A stretch of 64,000 nt of DNA, from the NCBI GenBank assembly GCA_947652605.1, contig OX393578.1:39995470-40059469 (forward strand), read 5' to 3'. Of this stretch, positions 31,690 through 43,802 are shown one piece after another. The position numbers and the translations under genes were made by a program. Origin of the DNA: Elmis aenea. Taxonomy: Eukaryota > Arthropoda > Insecta > Coleoptera > Elmidae. How positions within the stretch are numbered: position 1 is the first letter of the stretch; each line of letters starts with the position of its first letter. Below the pieces are notes generated by a model, which made no database searches, had not been told where the DNA came from, and saw nothing but the letters and a program-made list of their open reading frames with translations.

Positions 31690-34600
31690 ATGCCTTGGCC
31701 TTCAAAAAACCCAAAAACTGCTACACAGGAGCGCTGGGTTCTGGTGCAGTTCAAAGATTTGAAATGTGCAGTTATTAACGAGCACAAAGTTAAACGTCAC
31801 CCAAATGGGGATTGTTCCGCAAAATTCAGAGGTGCCTCGTATTCAGTTAACATACTTGGATGCGGTGGTAAGTGCTTCCACTAATAAAATAATTTGTGTA
31901 ATAATAATGTTGTTTTAAACATTCAGATAAGGTGAAAATGCATCTTATGCAGTCAACTACAGTGCAAAACCTACTTGATGGCAAACAACAATTAGATTTG
32001 AGTGTTGATGAACCTGTGCATGAGTTAAATGCAACAATAATTGAAAACCTTGTTTCTTGTCCTGAATTTAGTGCTATCGATGATGTTATTACTTCAGATT
32101 CTGCTCATTTTAGGAAAAATCGACTTGACGACAACCTGTGCATTTCATCAGCAACTAATAATCCTGTTTCTTCACCTGAATTAAGTCCTATAAATCATGA
32201 CGAAAATGATTCTCTTGATGCTAGGGATATTGAACTTGGCGACAACCTTTGCATTTCATCAGCAACTAATAATCCTGTTTCTCCACCTGAATTTAGTCAT
32301 ATAAATCATGACCAAAATAATTCTATTGATGTTATGGATATTGAATTTGGCTACAATCTACCCACGTCAACAACAGAAAATCCTGTTGTTTCATCCAAAT
32401 TTAACACTATGATTTGTGAGGAAAATGAACCTTTTTCGTCAGATTCTAATAATGATAAAGATTATGTACCTTCTGATGCTGATTCTTCCGATGATGCAAA
32501 TTCCACATTTTCCGAATTTTGTGTTCAGCAGAAATCTAACACCAGAATATCATCTTTTACATCTTCGTCATCTGTAACTAGGAATCATGGTATTGAACAA
32601 TGTAGTCCAAGTGAAAGTGTTAGCTATTTCAGTTCATTGGCAAGCCCTCAAAATGTTTGCGCTGACGCAGAACCATCTACTTCAAGTGCAATATTTTCTA
32701 AGTCTTCTTCTTTGGCAACTAGATCTACATATGATTCTTTTGTTACATATATGCCAAACAGGACAGCATTACCAGAACACGTTGCTATCTCAGGATTAAA
32801 GGAACAAAAAAAGCACTTTTTTTGTTTGTTCTGTAAAAAACATGTCACGAGATTTGCTCGTCACATGAGCTTAGTTCACAAAAATCTTAAAGATGTACAG
32901 GAGTTTTTATCTCTTCCGAAAAAAAGTTTAAACCGTCAAAAAATTATTGAAAAATTAAGAAAAGCTGCTGCTTTTGAGTACAATGTCAAATCAGAATACA
33001 ATGAAGGTGACTTAATTGTTACACGTCGCCCTAATGCATCTTTTAAAAGAAAGGCAACGGATTACCTACCTTGTATTAATTGCAAAGGATTTTATAGAAA
33101 CGAGAACCTCAGTGTGCACTTTAAACATTGTAGTAATGAAAAACTGACTTCTGTGAAGAAATTGTCTCGAATTATGTTTGAGCCAAGTACCCCTGTTGCT
33201 CACCAAGTGGTTCTCCGTTTACTTAGAAGCGGAAGACCAGATATGATAACAAATGCCATTAAAGAAGATCAGCTTATTATGAGCTATGGCAATAGACTTT
33301 GTTTAAAACATGCAAATACATTTCATCTCGATTCTTTCATCAGAAGTAAAATGAGACAAATATGTCGGTTTGTGTTGGAAACTAAAACGTTGGATCCTTC
33401 CATAAGAAACCTTGCAGACTGTATTGATCCTGCCAAATTTGACACTTGTATAGAAGCAATAAATAATGTTTCTGGCTGGAACCCAGACACACGCTGTTAT
33501 AAAGTTCCTTCTTTGGCAGTTGCCATAGGCACAACATTGGTTCAGTGTGCAAACATTTTAACAGGACAATGTATAAAGCAATCTAATGATCCAGGTAGTG
33601 AAGAACTAAAGAAACGTGTTAATGACTTTTTGAAAATCATGAAACTTGATTATGGTAATGTGGTATCGAGAGTGGCTGTCGGTAACTTGGAAGAAGGCAA
33701 GTGGAATAGGCCTAAATTAATTCCGATGGCTGAAGATGTACAAAAGTTCAGTCAATATTTAAAAACCAAAGCTGAATCGTCATATAACACGTTGATGAAT
33801 AATGGTTTTACTTATTATCAGTGGTCTATACTTGCATCCAGCACGTTAGTTCTTATTCTCGTATTTAATCGACGAAGAACTGGTGAAACTGAAAGAATAA
33901 CTCTTGAACAATATAATCTGAGGAGCGGCATTTCACCAAACAGCGATGTGTATAAAACTCTTAACACTTATGAGAAGGCCTTGTGTAAAAAGTTTAAAAG
34001 AATAGAATTGAGAGGTAAACTGGGTAGGCGTGTCTCCGTTCTTCTTAACTCTGCTCATGTAAAGTATATAGGCAAAATGATTGAGCATAGAAAGGACGCA
34101 GGTGTTGAAAACACAAATAGGTATCTCTTCGGTATCGGAAGTACTTCACATTTTTCTGCTGTTAAAAGTGTACGTGATGCTGCATATGCATGTGGAGCCA
34201 AATGTCCCCAATTGCTACGTGGTACCAATCTACGAAAACAAATTGCGACTATTACGCAAGTAATAGAAATGACCGAAAACGACCTGGAGATTTTAGCCCA
34301 GTTTATGGGACACAGCCATCTTATCCATAAAGAACATTATCGTAAGGAAGAATCCACTCTGCAAATTGCTCGGATATCGAAGTTGCTTATGACATTTGAT
34401 GATGGTAAAATTGATGAGGTTAGAGGCAAAACTCTTGATGAAATAAATGTCGACTGTTTTGTAGATGAGTCATCATTAGAATTAGAAGGTAAAATTTTCT
34501 TTATTTTGACTTAGCAAGAATGAATAAATTTTTGTTCTAGATACTTTTGAACCAGAAACTGAGTGCGAAGAAAATGATGTTCAACTGCAGAGCATTTCTA

Positions 34601-35163
34601 AAGCAAGTGCACCAACTGGGTGCACACCTATTCCGTTTGCTTCAAATTCAGAACATGTATCCGATTCTACAGAAAGTAAGTATGATGAGAGTATTATGAC
34701 ACATGAAAAATTAAAATCTGTTTTTGCAGCATCTTTTGTACCCAAAAAATCTAAAGCAACGAAAAAGAAGTGTTCAGGAAAAGGAAAAGGTACTTTTTGA
34801 AGTTCAGTAATCCATTCTTGTAGTGTGCTTGTTAACAATTTTTCTGTTTTCATTAAAATATAATTTTTTTAAGTGTTACTTTAAACTCTCAAAATTTAAT
34901 TAAAGAATAAATGTTAATTGTGTAGGCATTAATTCTTGCTTTTATATTTAACAGATTTAAAAAATAAATTCATTGCGAGACGAACATGGAGAACTCCGGA
35001 AAAACAGGCTGTAAAGGCTTTATTTGAGAATAATTTACGAGAAGGAATTCTGCCTGGTTATAACAAATGTCATGAAGTTGTTGCCAAATATTCCCCATTA
35101 AAAACAAGAACAGCTGAACAGCTTTATGCGTACATCAACAATAATATTAAAAAAAAGAAGTAA
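31690..35163 (+). CDS. Tyrosine recombinase (Crypton-like) with zinc fingers and SANT-like C-terminus, four exons
   Basis: Exons 31690-31867, 31927-34488, 34541-34789 and 34955-35163 join in frame to 1065 residues. All three introns are phase 1 with GT/AG ends (GTAAGT, GTAAAA, GTACTT donors). Order: an N-terminal domain (WVLVQFKDLKCAVINEHKV); an acidic Ser/Asp-rich stretch with a 37-residue repeat (NLCISSATNNPVS); a C2H2 finger near 356-376 (CLFC...H...H); a CxxC...HxxxC finger near 439; a tyrosine-recombinase domain with NRRRTGE (Arg about 706), RGTNLRKQIAT (about 823) and FMGHSHLIHKEHYR, whose Tyr is about 863; and a C-terminal helical region (RRTWRTPEKQAVKALFENN). The HxxR His appears as Thr. 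Whether it is a mobile Crypton-type element or a host gene is not settled. No inverted repeats flank it. Confidence 0.85.
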
Positions 35164-36811
35164 TGTTTTTTATGTTTAAAATTATTAGTTAACTGGTACC
35201 CCTTTTTTGTAAAATATTTAAATATTAATGCGGATATCTTAAGATTTTTTTATATTTAAACAATTTGTTGTGGTTTGTATCGCTTAAGGAAATAGGTGTA
35301 CAAAATCAGGCTCAGTCACCACCTTTTTTAATTTAAATTAACCAAATTGTGGACATATATTATGTGCATAAATCGCTATTATTTATTGAACACGTACACT
35401 TTTACAGCATCTCTCAGAAAGTCAGTAACAAACGGAAAAGTTTTTTATTATCGATTTCTAAAAGATATTTATTCTCGATTAAGGTTGATGCATGACCTAA
35501 AACTAATAAGATAATAAAAAATTAAATAAAAATTCATATAACACTTGAGTTTTAGTGATTTTAGAAATATTCACAAGAGCAAAGTGCCCAAATTTTAAGA
35601 GATACAAAATGAGTTCAAAGGAAAAAATTAAGAATTCAAAAATTAGACTAAAATAAAATATGGTTTTCTTTGAACTTTTTTATAACTCCTAAAATTGGGG
35701 CGCATTACTCATACAATTATTTTTAAAATCGCTGTAATCTAGTGTCTTATTTTTCATCTTATAATCAGTTTTAGGTCATGCACCTTAATCAAGAATAAAT
35801 CATTTTGAGAAATCGATAATAAAATACTTCATTTTGTAGCAGACTTTTTGAGTAACGCTGTCGACCTGTAGATCATTTCCAGTTTAGCCGGAACTGGTCG
35901 TAACTTTGTTATTTCAAATAGAACACCCTGTATATTTTCACATTTTTAAAAAGAAGATGCCATTTTTAATATATTTACATGTTTTTGAAAACTTCTTAAC
36001 ACCAAAAACTGTTTTTTGACCAAATATTATTTTTCGTACGTATGCCTTGACTTGTATAAATTAAAGTTAAATTTTATTTCAACGAGTGTCTGGATAACGT
36101 TTTTGTAAATTCAAATTAACATTTAGCTTACTTTTAACAAAATTATTCTTAATACACTTTTGTTGATGTAATAATATTCACAATACACTTTATAAAAACT
36201 AAATATTATGTCCCAAGCTTATTTGAGATGGTAATAGTTTTTAAAGTAATGTAGTTGTATTAATAATTGCTTCCTCTTTGCAAAAATTTGAAAATATAGT
36301 GTTCCATTTGAAATAAGAGATTTATGGACATTTCTGGTAAAACCAGAGCTGATTTCAAAGTGTGTTTATGTTAAGATATTCTGGTTTTATGCACAAATTA
36401 CATGTCGTAATTTTGTTTGTATAATTGAAAACTAAAGTAAAAGAATGGTGAGCCTGATTTCATTTACACCGGGTGTAATGAAATTTATTTTGTTCGTTTT
36501 TGCATTATTAAAATATTCGGACATCCTTGGGTTATACTGGGAATATATTTAGATATTTGTGTATTTTAGTATCAACTTGTCTTAGTTTTTATTGTGTAAG
36601 GAAAAACATAATGAAATTAGTTTTGTTAATTTTTTTAAAACTACAATATTATGCAGAGGATATCTTAGATTATATACAAGGAGATGAATACATTGTAATA
36701 GTTCTTTATTTTATATTCAACAATCTGTTTTGGTTTGTATTGCTTAAGAAAATAAATGATGAAATTATATTTGTTTATAGTTGATTTAAATGGCCCTAAA
36801 AATAGTGTGCA
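35164..36811. other. Downstream AT-rich region with partial duplications
   Basis: The phrase GATATCTTA ... TTTGGTTTGTATTGCTTAAG at 36657-36757 repeats 35236-35290 in the 3' flank of the gene. GTGTACAAAATCAGGCTCA (35297) is inverted at about 36449 as TGAGCCTGATTTCATTTACA, so a mobile unit of about 1.17 kb is possible. The frame 36527-36784 spans the duplicated piece and is not supported as a gene. Confidence 0.4.
35405..35860. mobile_element. Foldback element, CAGCGTCATTC type, degraded copy
   Basis: CAGCATCTCTCAGAAAGTC at the left is the counterpart of GACTTTTTGAGTAACGCTG at the right. AACGGAAAAGTTTTTTATTA and GATGCATGACCTAAAACTAAT also have inverted partners. It is related to 20126-20863 but more diverged. 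TA is present at the left only. Confidence 0.7.
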
Positions 36812-37125
36812 TTTTTGAAACCACATATTTTGTGTGGACTCAAAAATCAATGTTACTTTGTACAATTTTGAAGCCATTACTGTATGTGGCTTCAAAAGCC
36901 TGTAAATACAAATTATTTTGTGGCCTCAAAAACTCGTTGCATAGTGTATATTTTTGAAACCACATATTTTGTGTGGACTCAAAAATCGATGTTACTTTGT
37001 ACAATTTTGAAGCCATTACTGTATGTGGCTTCAAAAGCCTGTAAATACAAATTATTTTGTGGCCTCAAAAACTCGTTGCATAGTGTATATTTTTGAAACC
37101 ACATATTTTGCGTGGACTCAAATAT
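36812..37125. repeat. Tandem repeat, about 140-bp unit, 2.3 copies
   Basis: The unit runs from TTTTTGAAACCACATATTTT through CAATTTTGAAGCCATTACTG and TTTTGTGGCCTCAAAAACTC to the next start. The first two copies are nearly identical. The unit holds repeated TTTTGAxxCCA phrases and their complements (TGTGGCTTCAAAA), so single strands could form short stems. Related scattered motifs continue to about 37630. Confidence 0.85.
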
Positions 37126-38451
37126 CTATAACAGTTTATGCACTTTTGAAACCATATGTTTTATTTTAATATATTTTTGTGGCCATGTAACATAAATATT
37201 GTGCGGCTCCAAAATGTCACAGTAAATTGCCGATTTATGAAACCATTTAACTTTTTCATTATGACATCTGCTAAGCGTACTTGTTAATCAAGAAGGGATT
37301 GTTATACATTTTTTTGTCAACTGAAAGTGGACTAACGGCTAATCCTTGTGAATAACTGCCTATAATAACACGTTTTGTCTAGTAGACGTTTGTAATCTGT
37401 TTTATCAATATTTAGTACCATCTATCTAGTAAAAGCTATACTTTTGTGGTCTCAAACCATAACCTTTTACTAAAGTAGTTTTTTCATTACAAAATTTTTA
37501 AAACAGCAACTTTAGAAAATCGGTGAGCATTGTTTACGCTTTTGAACAATTCTGCACATATAAATCTAATTAGCTCGAAAAATGTTATGAGGCCATGAGC
37601 GAAGGCCTCAAAACTGCATGTAGACATACATATATAAACATGTTTATACACTACAAAAAAAAAGTTATAATAATTGTTAGTAATCTATTTATTTTTTAAT
37701 TCTTATAATTAATGACACATAATTAGATGAAACTGTTTTCATCTGGGTATCGCTATCGGGCGGTGATTCGCTGGATTTCATTATCAAAGAACCACTGATT
37801 ATATCGACAGCTTAAGCCTATTTACATTCGAGGTTGGTTTCATTCTTTCAGTACAGACTGATGTGAGGCACGTTTTAAACGCAGTTCGTGCCAATTCTAA
37901 TACAATTAGGTTGATTAGAATGGCTGGCGAGCACTCCATGTGTATGCAAATGAAATATACCGATTAAAAAACAAGGGTGTTTCGAAACGATGCTTTTAAT
38001 TTATTAATGCGCTTACGGAGTTGACTGACCACGCACTTCAAAGAATAAGGGTAGGAGAGTTTTGAATATTATTCTTCCCACTACGTTACTGTACAATTTA
38101 ATCAACTTGTTCAAATAACATGGAGATAAAATTTTAAATAACAAATTATTGTCAAATTGTGATACGCTTATATGAAAATGGCTGTAAGTAATTAATTTCT
38201 GTAATTCATCACTTTATATGAGTGGTGGTATGGCAGAAGTTGATATGTCCAAAATTTTAATTTTTTAGTTTTCAGTTGAAATGTCTTCTTAAAAGGGGTT
38301 TTCATAAGTTGGCACAATTCGATAAGTCAAAATTTTACAGAAGAGAGGGCTATGGGCAGTGGCAAATATTGATATGTCTTAATCTGTAAAAAGGGAGGTG
38401 GGCAAAACATGATTTGGTATGTCACTTATTTGGTATTGGTTATGTCTACAT
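37126..38451. other. Unique DNA with a possible conserved island
   Basis: 37735-37960 is less AT-rich and unique. It includes CTATCGGGCGGTGATTCGC and an octamer, ATGCAAAT, at about 37944, the site type bound by POU proteins. No open frame was found. The remainder is AT-rich without recognised structure. Confidence 0.35.
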
Positions 38452-39482
38452 ACAGGGTGATGCTTTTCGTAATGGCCAAACTTAAGGAGCATGTTCCTTG
38501 AGTCAATTTAAGCAAAAAATGTTACATAAACCATAGTCCAAAACTCGATGGTTACAGACCTTTAAAGTTTATTTAAAAAAAGTAAATTGTAATATAAAAA
38601 AGTATGAAATACCGCTTTTATCTTCTAAAATATTGATTTAACGACAAAATGTTTTGAATAAAAGATGCATGGCTATCTTTTCTGCGCCTTATGGTGTACT
38701 CGATTTTGTTTTGTTTTTTACGGTTTATTTGCTATGGCAACCAACCTAGTTATTTTAAATAGAACACCCTGTATATTATTACATTTTTGGATTTGTCTTT
38801 AAATGTAATTTATAAAATGTGAAAGGTCATATAGGCCTAAAATTAACCGTTTTCGAGTAATGAATTTTTTTCCCGAAAATTTTGAGCGATGTTGCAACAA
38901 ACACACCCTGTATTATATTTCAAAATTTTAAATAATACAAATCGTGAACACAGTTATAGAAAGCATAACTTCCAAACGAATTTCGGTTGTCACCACAAAT
39001 TTCTTAAATATTGAAAATTTTTAAAAGAACTACATCGCTCAAAATTTTCGAGAAAAAAATTAATTACTCGAAAACGGTTAATTTTAGGCCTATATGACTT
39101 TTTACATTTTATAAAGTACATTTAAAGAGGAATACAAAAATGTAATAATATGCAGGATGTTCTACTTAAAATAAGTAGCTTGGTTGCCTAGCAAATAAAC
39201 CGTAAAAAACAAAACAAAATCGAGTACACCATAAGGTGCAGAAAAGATAGCCATGCATCTTTTATAAAAAACATTTTGTTGTTAAATCAATATTTTAGAA
39301 GATAAAAGCGGTATTTCAGACTTTTTTATGTTAAAATTTGCCTTTTTTTATAAACTTTAAAGTTCTATAATTCGATAACCATCGGGTTTTGGACTATGTG
39401 TTCTTTATATCACCTTTTTTGCTTAAATTGACTTAAGGAACATGCTTCTTAAGTTTGGCCGTTACGTCATGCAACACCTGTT
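38452..39482. mobile_element. Foldback element, arms about 450 bp
   Basis: The left arm starts ACAGGGTGATGCTTTTCGTA and the right arm ends with a diverged inverted copy near 39470. Complementarity extends through GATGCATGGCTATCTTTTCT (left, near 38662) and AGAAAAGATAGCCATGCATC (right, near 39238) to AAACGGTTAATTTTAGGCC. The loop at about 38920-39030 is short. An internal ACACCCTGTATAT phrase occurs in the left arm. A related internal module lies at 19030-19160 in the pogo-type element. Confidence 0.88.
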
Positions 39483-40528
39483 AATATGATTGTACATAAT
39501 GCTAAGTCTGCTTATTCCGTAAATGCAAATTTTTAATAAAACCCAGCGATTTATATATTTTTTGATATTCTATGGGTAAAAATTGGCAGTTTTTTTTTAA
39601 ACACTGTGGGTGGCTCATTTTGCCTCAGTAGGGGGCTAAATTTGAAGTAGAGCATCAAATATGCACTTTATTATCATGTGGCTTAATCCATGGGGTGTCA
39701 TGAGCCACACCTTGAATTTTAAAAAATCCAAGTTTTTATGAGTTCTGAGCTTTTGTCAAACTATAGGGCATGTAGTTTGTATCATTTCCTCCAATTCTCA
39801 AACACAGAACCGTTCAAGTTTTATAATTACATGAAAAAACGTGGAAAAATGGCTTAAGTCACCCGCGCGACGGTATTATGTAGGTGTCATCCTCGTCCCC
39901 CCACCCCCAGATTAAAGATTATTTTGATTGAAAACAGGTAGATGTCAAAGTATGAATATAACCATTTATTAAACTTACTTGTGATTATATACTCACATTT
40001 AGTGATTTTATAATAACGACTGAAAGTTATTTCTTTGATTTCTCAAAAACATGAAAAAGTGACAGATCAACTTCTGCCATACCGCCACAGTATATCTTTC
40101 AAATATTCAAGTGCGCTTCAGATGACTAAGATTGCGATATTGTTAGTACCAAATCGTCATAACATACGTTTGCAGGGCACTAAGCACTTGCAGTGTTAAA
40201 GGATGTGGGATACACAAAGTGTATTGTTCTATATCTAAAAAATGTAATAAAGTCCAAGTCCAAAGACCGCCAAATTGGTTCCCAATTGCTGTTTTTTTAA
40301 ATCTAAACAAACACACATTGCCTTTAACAATAAATTCGATTATGCCACTATTATTTAAACCTCCAGAAAATGCTAGACATTGTTTTTGATAAACTTATCC
40401 AGTGTACTGAACTCAAAATGAATCCTTAACTTTACAACTTGTTTCAATTTATGACTAATAGAAATTATACAAATAAATTAATAAAATTATGTTGTGATCA
40501 AACAATAATAATAATTAGTATCGTACGG
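39483..40528. other. AT-rich DNA, nothing recognised
   Basis: No gene, tandem array or inverted repeat of note. A C-rich stretch, CCTCGTCCCCCCACCCCC, lies near 39890. Confidence 0.4.
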
Positions 40529-40891
40529 CAGTGCTTCTCAACCTTTTAATTTTGCGCTCCCCTTTTCTCTATAAAATTTTATTACGCCCCCCTTTCCATA
40601 TCAATTTTTATTGCCAAAACACTCTATTCGTTTTTATTTCTCAACCGTCTTTGGACTGGGTGTATTATTTTTAAAATGTGTACTTTTATGAGTACCTTTT
40701 TGTTTTAATGTAAACTTAAAAACACATTAAAATCCAGAACACTACTTATTGGGCTCACTTAGAACCTATCGCATGTGTGACTGCTGTCATTTTCAGTATG
40801 GAATTTAGGTTATTGTGTTTTTGCTGTTTTAATAAATAATTTTGCTTTCGATACCCGATTTTCTTGGCACCCCACAGATTGAGAATCACTG
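40529..40891. mobile_element. hAT-like miniature element
   Basis: The ends CAGTGCTTCTCAACCTTTT and CAGATTGAGAATCACTG are inverted and have the common hAT form CAGTGxTTCTCAAxC. The flanking octamers TCGTACGG (40521-40528) and TCGCACGA (40892-40899) agree at 6 of 8 positions, as expected for an old duplication. There is no coding capacity in 363 bp. Confidence 0.72.
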
Positions 40892-42163
40892 TCGCACGAA
40901 ACTGCGGGTTGCGCAACAACTGCAATTAGGTAATACTGATATTAAAAACCGTTCGCCTTATTAAAATTGCCTCTACTGTTAACTGTGAGGTTTTTCTTCG
41001 TTGTTATAAGGTGGATTTTTTTGCAATGAACGGATTTTCTTTTATATTTTTTTACCAATACAATCTGTTGGTTTTTTCTGTCCTGCTCCTGCTTCATAAG
41101 TATTTCTGGAGATTTTCTTCTGTCCCATTTAATGTACATACTATAACCAACTTAGTTGTGCCTCTTGGTAGTTTCTGTAAGTCATACATTGATTGCCTTG
41201 AAGCTTTCTTGGTTTGTTCCATTTTTCAAGGTTTACCTACGTGTTTTCTCTTCAATTATTATTAGAAACTTTATTTCCGATAATTCGCCACTAATTACAT
41301 CAATATTTAGGTGCTTGCTTGTGTTTTAATACATAAAAAATTATGATTATTAGGTACATTATTCCAATAAAAAACTTTTTAAATTTATGATCGAATAAGC
41401 AAATTAAGTTTGCTTTATTATTTTTTTCAAATATCACAGATATTATTAGGTAGTAGGGACTAACTACTTTATTGTCGCGATCGACTTTTTTTTAATAAAG
41501 TGATGGTATTTTCAAACGAACTCCGAGGAATAACTATTTTAAGAGAGGTTTCGTTTTTCGTATTTTTCTCCAAAATTTTAAAAACTCTGCACCGTGTTAC
41601 ACGCAAAGGATGCTCGCAACAGAAACTGAAGGGGTTTCAAATTTTTCCCGCATGGTTCTTTCGCCAACGGCACACAAAAATTGCCATTTTTAAGCAAAAT
41701 TCTCGAGTGTCCGTAAGGTATACTAAAAACTCAAGAAAGCGCATCATTTACACATCACCAGATTTGGCCATCTTGTGGCTACATTTTAAAGCCAAAAAGA
41801 AAAATTTCGAATAAAAAATAACAAAGTTATTGTTTTTTTTTTACCTGACGTGTATTTCGTTTTCAAGCCAACTTCGAAGAAAACCCGTTTTTCTACTCAT
41901 GTATATGAAAGTTGTCATTTTCTCACTGCCAACCCTCCATGAAAGTTTTACTTTCATCTCTAGTGGCGAAAATAATGTCAATGTCAATTTCAAAATCAAA
42001 TTGTAAAATTTATGATTTTTTTTTCTTTAGCTTTAACCCATAATAAACTAAAATTGCTAATATTCTTATCAAATAATTTCATTTTAATGTAGCACTTTAT
42101 ATAAAAGCCTAAGAATGGTACAAAAATTTATGTTAAATATATTTCGTTTGCAGGTTATAATTT
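40892..42163. other. AT-rich DNA with a dispersed-repeat copy
   Basis: About 41470-41770 matches the dispersed repeat (GTCGCGATCGACTTTTTTTT, CGTTTTTCGTATTTTTCTCC, CTCTGCACCGTGTTACACGC, AAAAATTGCCATTTTTAAGC). The 104-codon frame at 41500-41814 lies inside this copy and does not correspond to open frames in the sister copies, so it is not called as a gene. Confidence 0.5.
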
Positions 42164-42509
42164 TATTTTTGTGCGATCGTACTAGAAACAGCTGTTTGAC
42201 GGACGCGTTAGCAACCATAAAGTACTGCATTACCGGCCCCATCCTTAGCAACGGCCGTAAAAGTTACTTTTCAGGCCGTTACCCTTAGCAACGGCCGAAA
42301 AAGTAACTTTTACGGCCGTTGCTAAGGAGAGGGCCGGTAATGCAGTACATACGCCGTCATCTGTCAGTGACAGAATGTCACGTAGTTTCTAACCTATAAT
42401 TTTGAAAATTACTAAAAATTTATATTGTTTTTAATTCGATCGCACAAAAAATGTAATATGCACCTCGGCCAAAACGTACATTTTGGCCTTGATTCATAAA
42501 TAACTATTA
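42164..42509. mobile_element. GTGCGATCG-family repeat, copy 3
   Basis: It begins TTTTTGTGCGATCGTACTAG and ends CATAAATAACTATT. A strong internal palindrome pairs AGTACTGCATTACCGGCCC with GGGCCGGTAATGCAGTAC and TTAGCAACGGCCGTAAAAG with its complement. It is nearly identical to the copy at 49646-50063 over most of its length, suggesting recent spread. Confidence 0.85.
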
Positions 42510-42769
42510 TGTCAATGTCAGTGTGGTGGTGTCGCTATGAAAATGAAATGATTAATTAAAACTTTATACATAATGATTGTCATTTAGTTCGTATACATTA
42601 ACTTTCGTTCTATAATATAATTTTAATTTCGTAAAAAAAATAGCATTTACGACTCGAGATGAAATCTTTTTTTTTTCGTGAGATTTGTTCAGGAGCGACT
42701 CGTGAACAAATCTCACCTCATGGAAAAAACTGGACCATCACTGGTTGTAAAATATAGAGTACTATTTTA

Positions 42770-43080
42770 CAGAGATCTTGTTCGCGGTTTTTTCCGAAAT
42801 CACTAGACCTTTTTTCAAAAACCTTGCACTGTTTACTCGCAAAGAATGCGCGCATGGGTAAATTAGTAAGTTTCGATTTTATCTCAAACGGTTTTATCAC
42901 TATCACGATCGCAAAAATGACCATTTTTAAGCCATTTTCGAGCTGTCGTAAAGCATAGATACTAAAAACAAAAGAAAATCATCATCTCTTTGTTGTTCTC
43001 ATTTGACAAATTTCGAAATCGTTGCAGTGAACCACTAAAAATTGCTTCGCGATCGACCTGTTGGCCATAATTGATATACA
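42770..43080. repeat. Dispersed repeat, further copy
   Basis: It shares ACCTTGCACTGTTTACTCGC, CAAAGAATGCGCGCATGGG, GATTTTATCTCAAACGG, AAAATGACCATTTTTAAG and AAAAATTGCTTCGCGATCG with copies near 10195, 22660 and 41470. No coding sequence. Confidence 0.6.
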
Positions 43081-43309
43081 GTGTTTCGTTTTACATATTT
43101 TTGCCAACATCAGTACAAAATAATACGTAAAAAATTAGTAAATTGCAATTTTTTATAATAATCTGACAATTGTTTACTGTTTGGCATAATTTTAAACACC
43201 GTTAACTTATCAAATTCATTGCATTAGTTTATTTAAAACGTTCTACGACAAAGACGCTTTGAGGTAAGTTGAGATAATTGCAAACTGAGAGTTAATTGTG
43301 TCTTGTAAT

Positions 43310-43745
43310 TGCATCGAGCAATTAACTCAAGGGTTAGGCGCGAAGATTGGATCGTTCTGATTGCAAATAGCTTGTTCGGGTCGTCGCACCCCTTTACTAT
43401 AGTTTGAGCGCACTTCTCGAGTCTCGACCATCCAACAACTCTTTAGCGGGTTTACATAGGTTTATCTGAATCGGTATCGCTCGCATAGTGAAACGGCCAC
43501 CTGTGATATCCATCATTTCGATTGACGGCCGAGCCCAGTGTTTGTACACCGTTACCATTGCACTCGATATTGTCAAATATTGTACCACTCCGCATATTAA
43601 ATTTACTCGAATGACGCAAACTAACGCAAACACGCCACATAAAATATTAAGTATCGCGTCGCTTATCAATTTTAAGATAAAAATCGTGAATTGGGGAAGT
43701 TCTTAGATCAGGCGCGCAAGAGAATCGGATGTTGAAGAGGTTAAC
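43310..43745. other. Less AT-rich unique island, possible conserved element or exon
   Basis: The composition changes to many CG dinucleotides (GGTCGTCGCACCCC, GCGAAGATTGGATCG, GTATCGCGTCGC). On the minus strand a 91-codon frame (43669-43397) is open but begins at TTG, not ATG, and has no recognised domain; it starts with a hydrophobic stretch. The island is not repeated in the window, which argues against a transposon. It may be regulatory or an unrecognised exon. Confidence 0.35.
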
Positions 43746-43802
43746 AGTCGCTTCTCTTACGTGTTTGGGGTTATTTGAGGAGTAATTTTTCAGTTATAAA
43801 TA

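Noticed and set aside
32587..32848. Small open frames inside the recombinase gene
   Set aside because: Out-of-frame or antisense shadows of exon 2.
34581..34853. 90-codon minus-strand open frame
   Set aside because: Antisense to exon 3 of the recombinase gene, whose frame joins exons 2 and 4 with canonical splice sites.
41500..41814. 104-codon plus-strand open frame
   Set aside because: It lies in a dispersed repeat whose other copies are not open in the same frame.
43397..43669. Possible secreted or membrane protein on the minus strand
   Set aside because: No ATG start and no recognised domain; kept only as an island of unusual composition.
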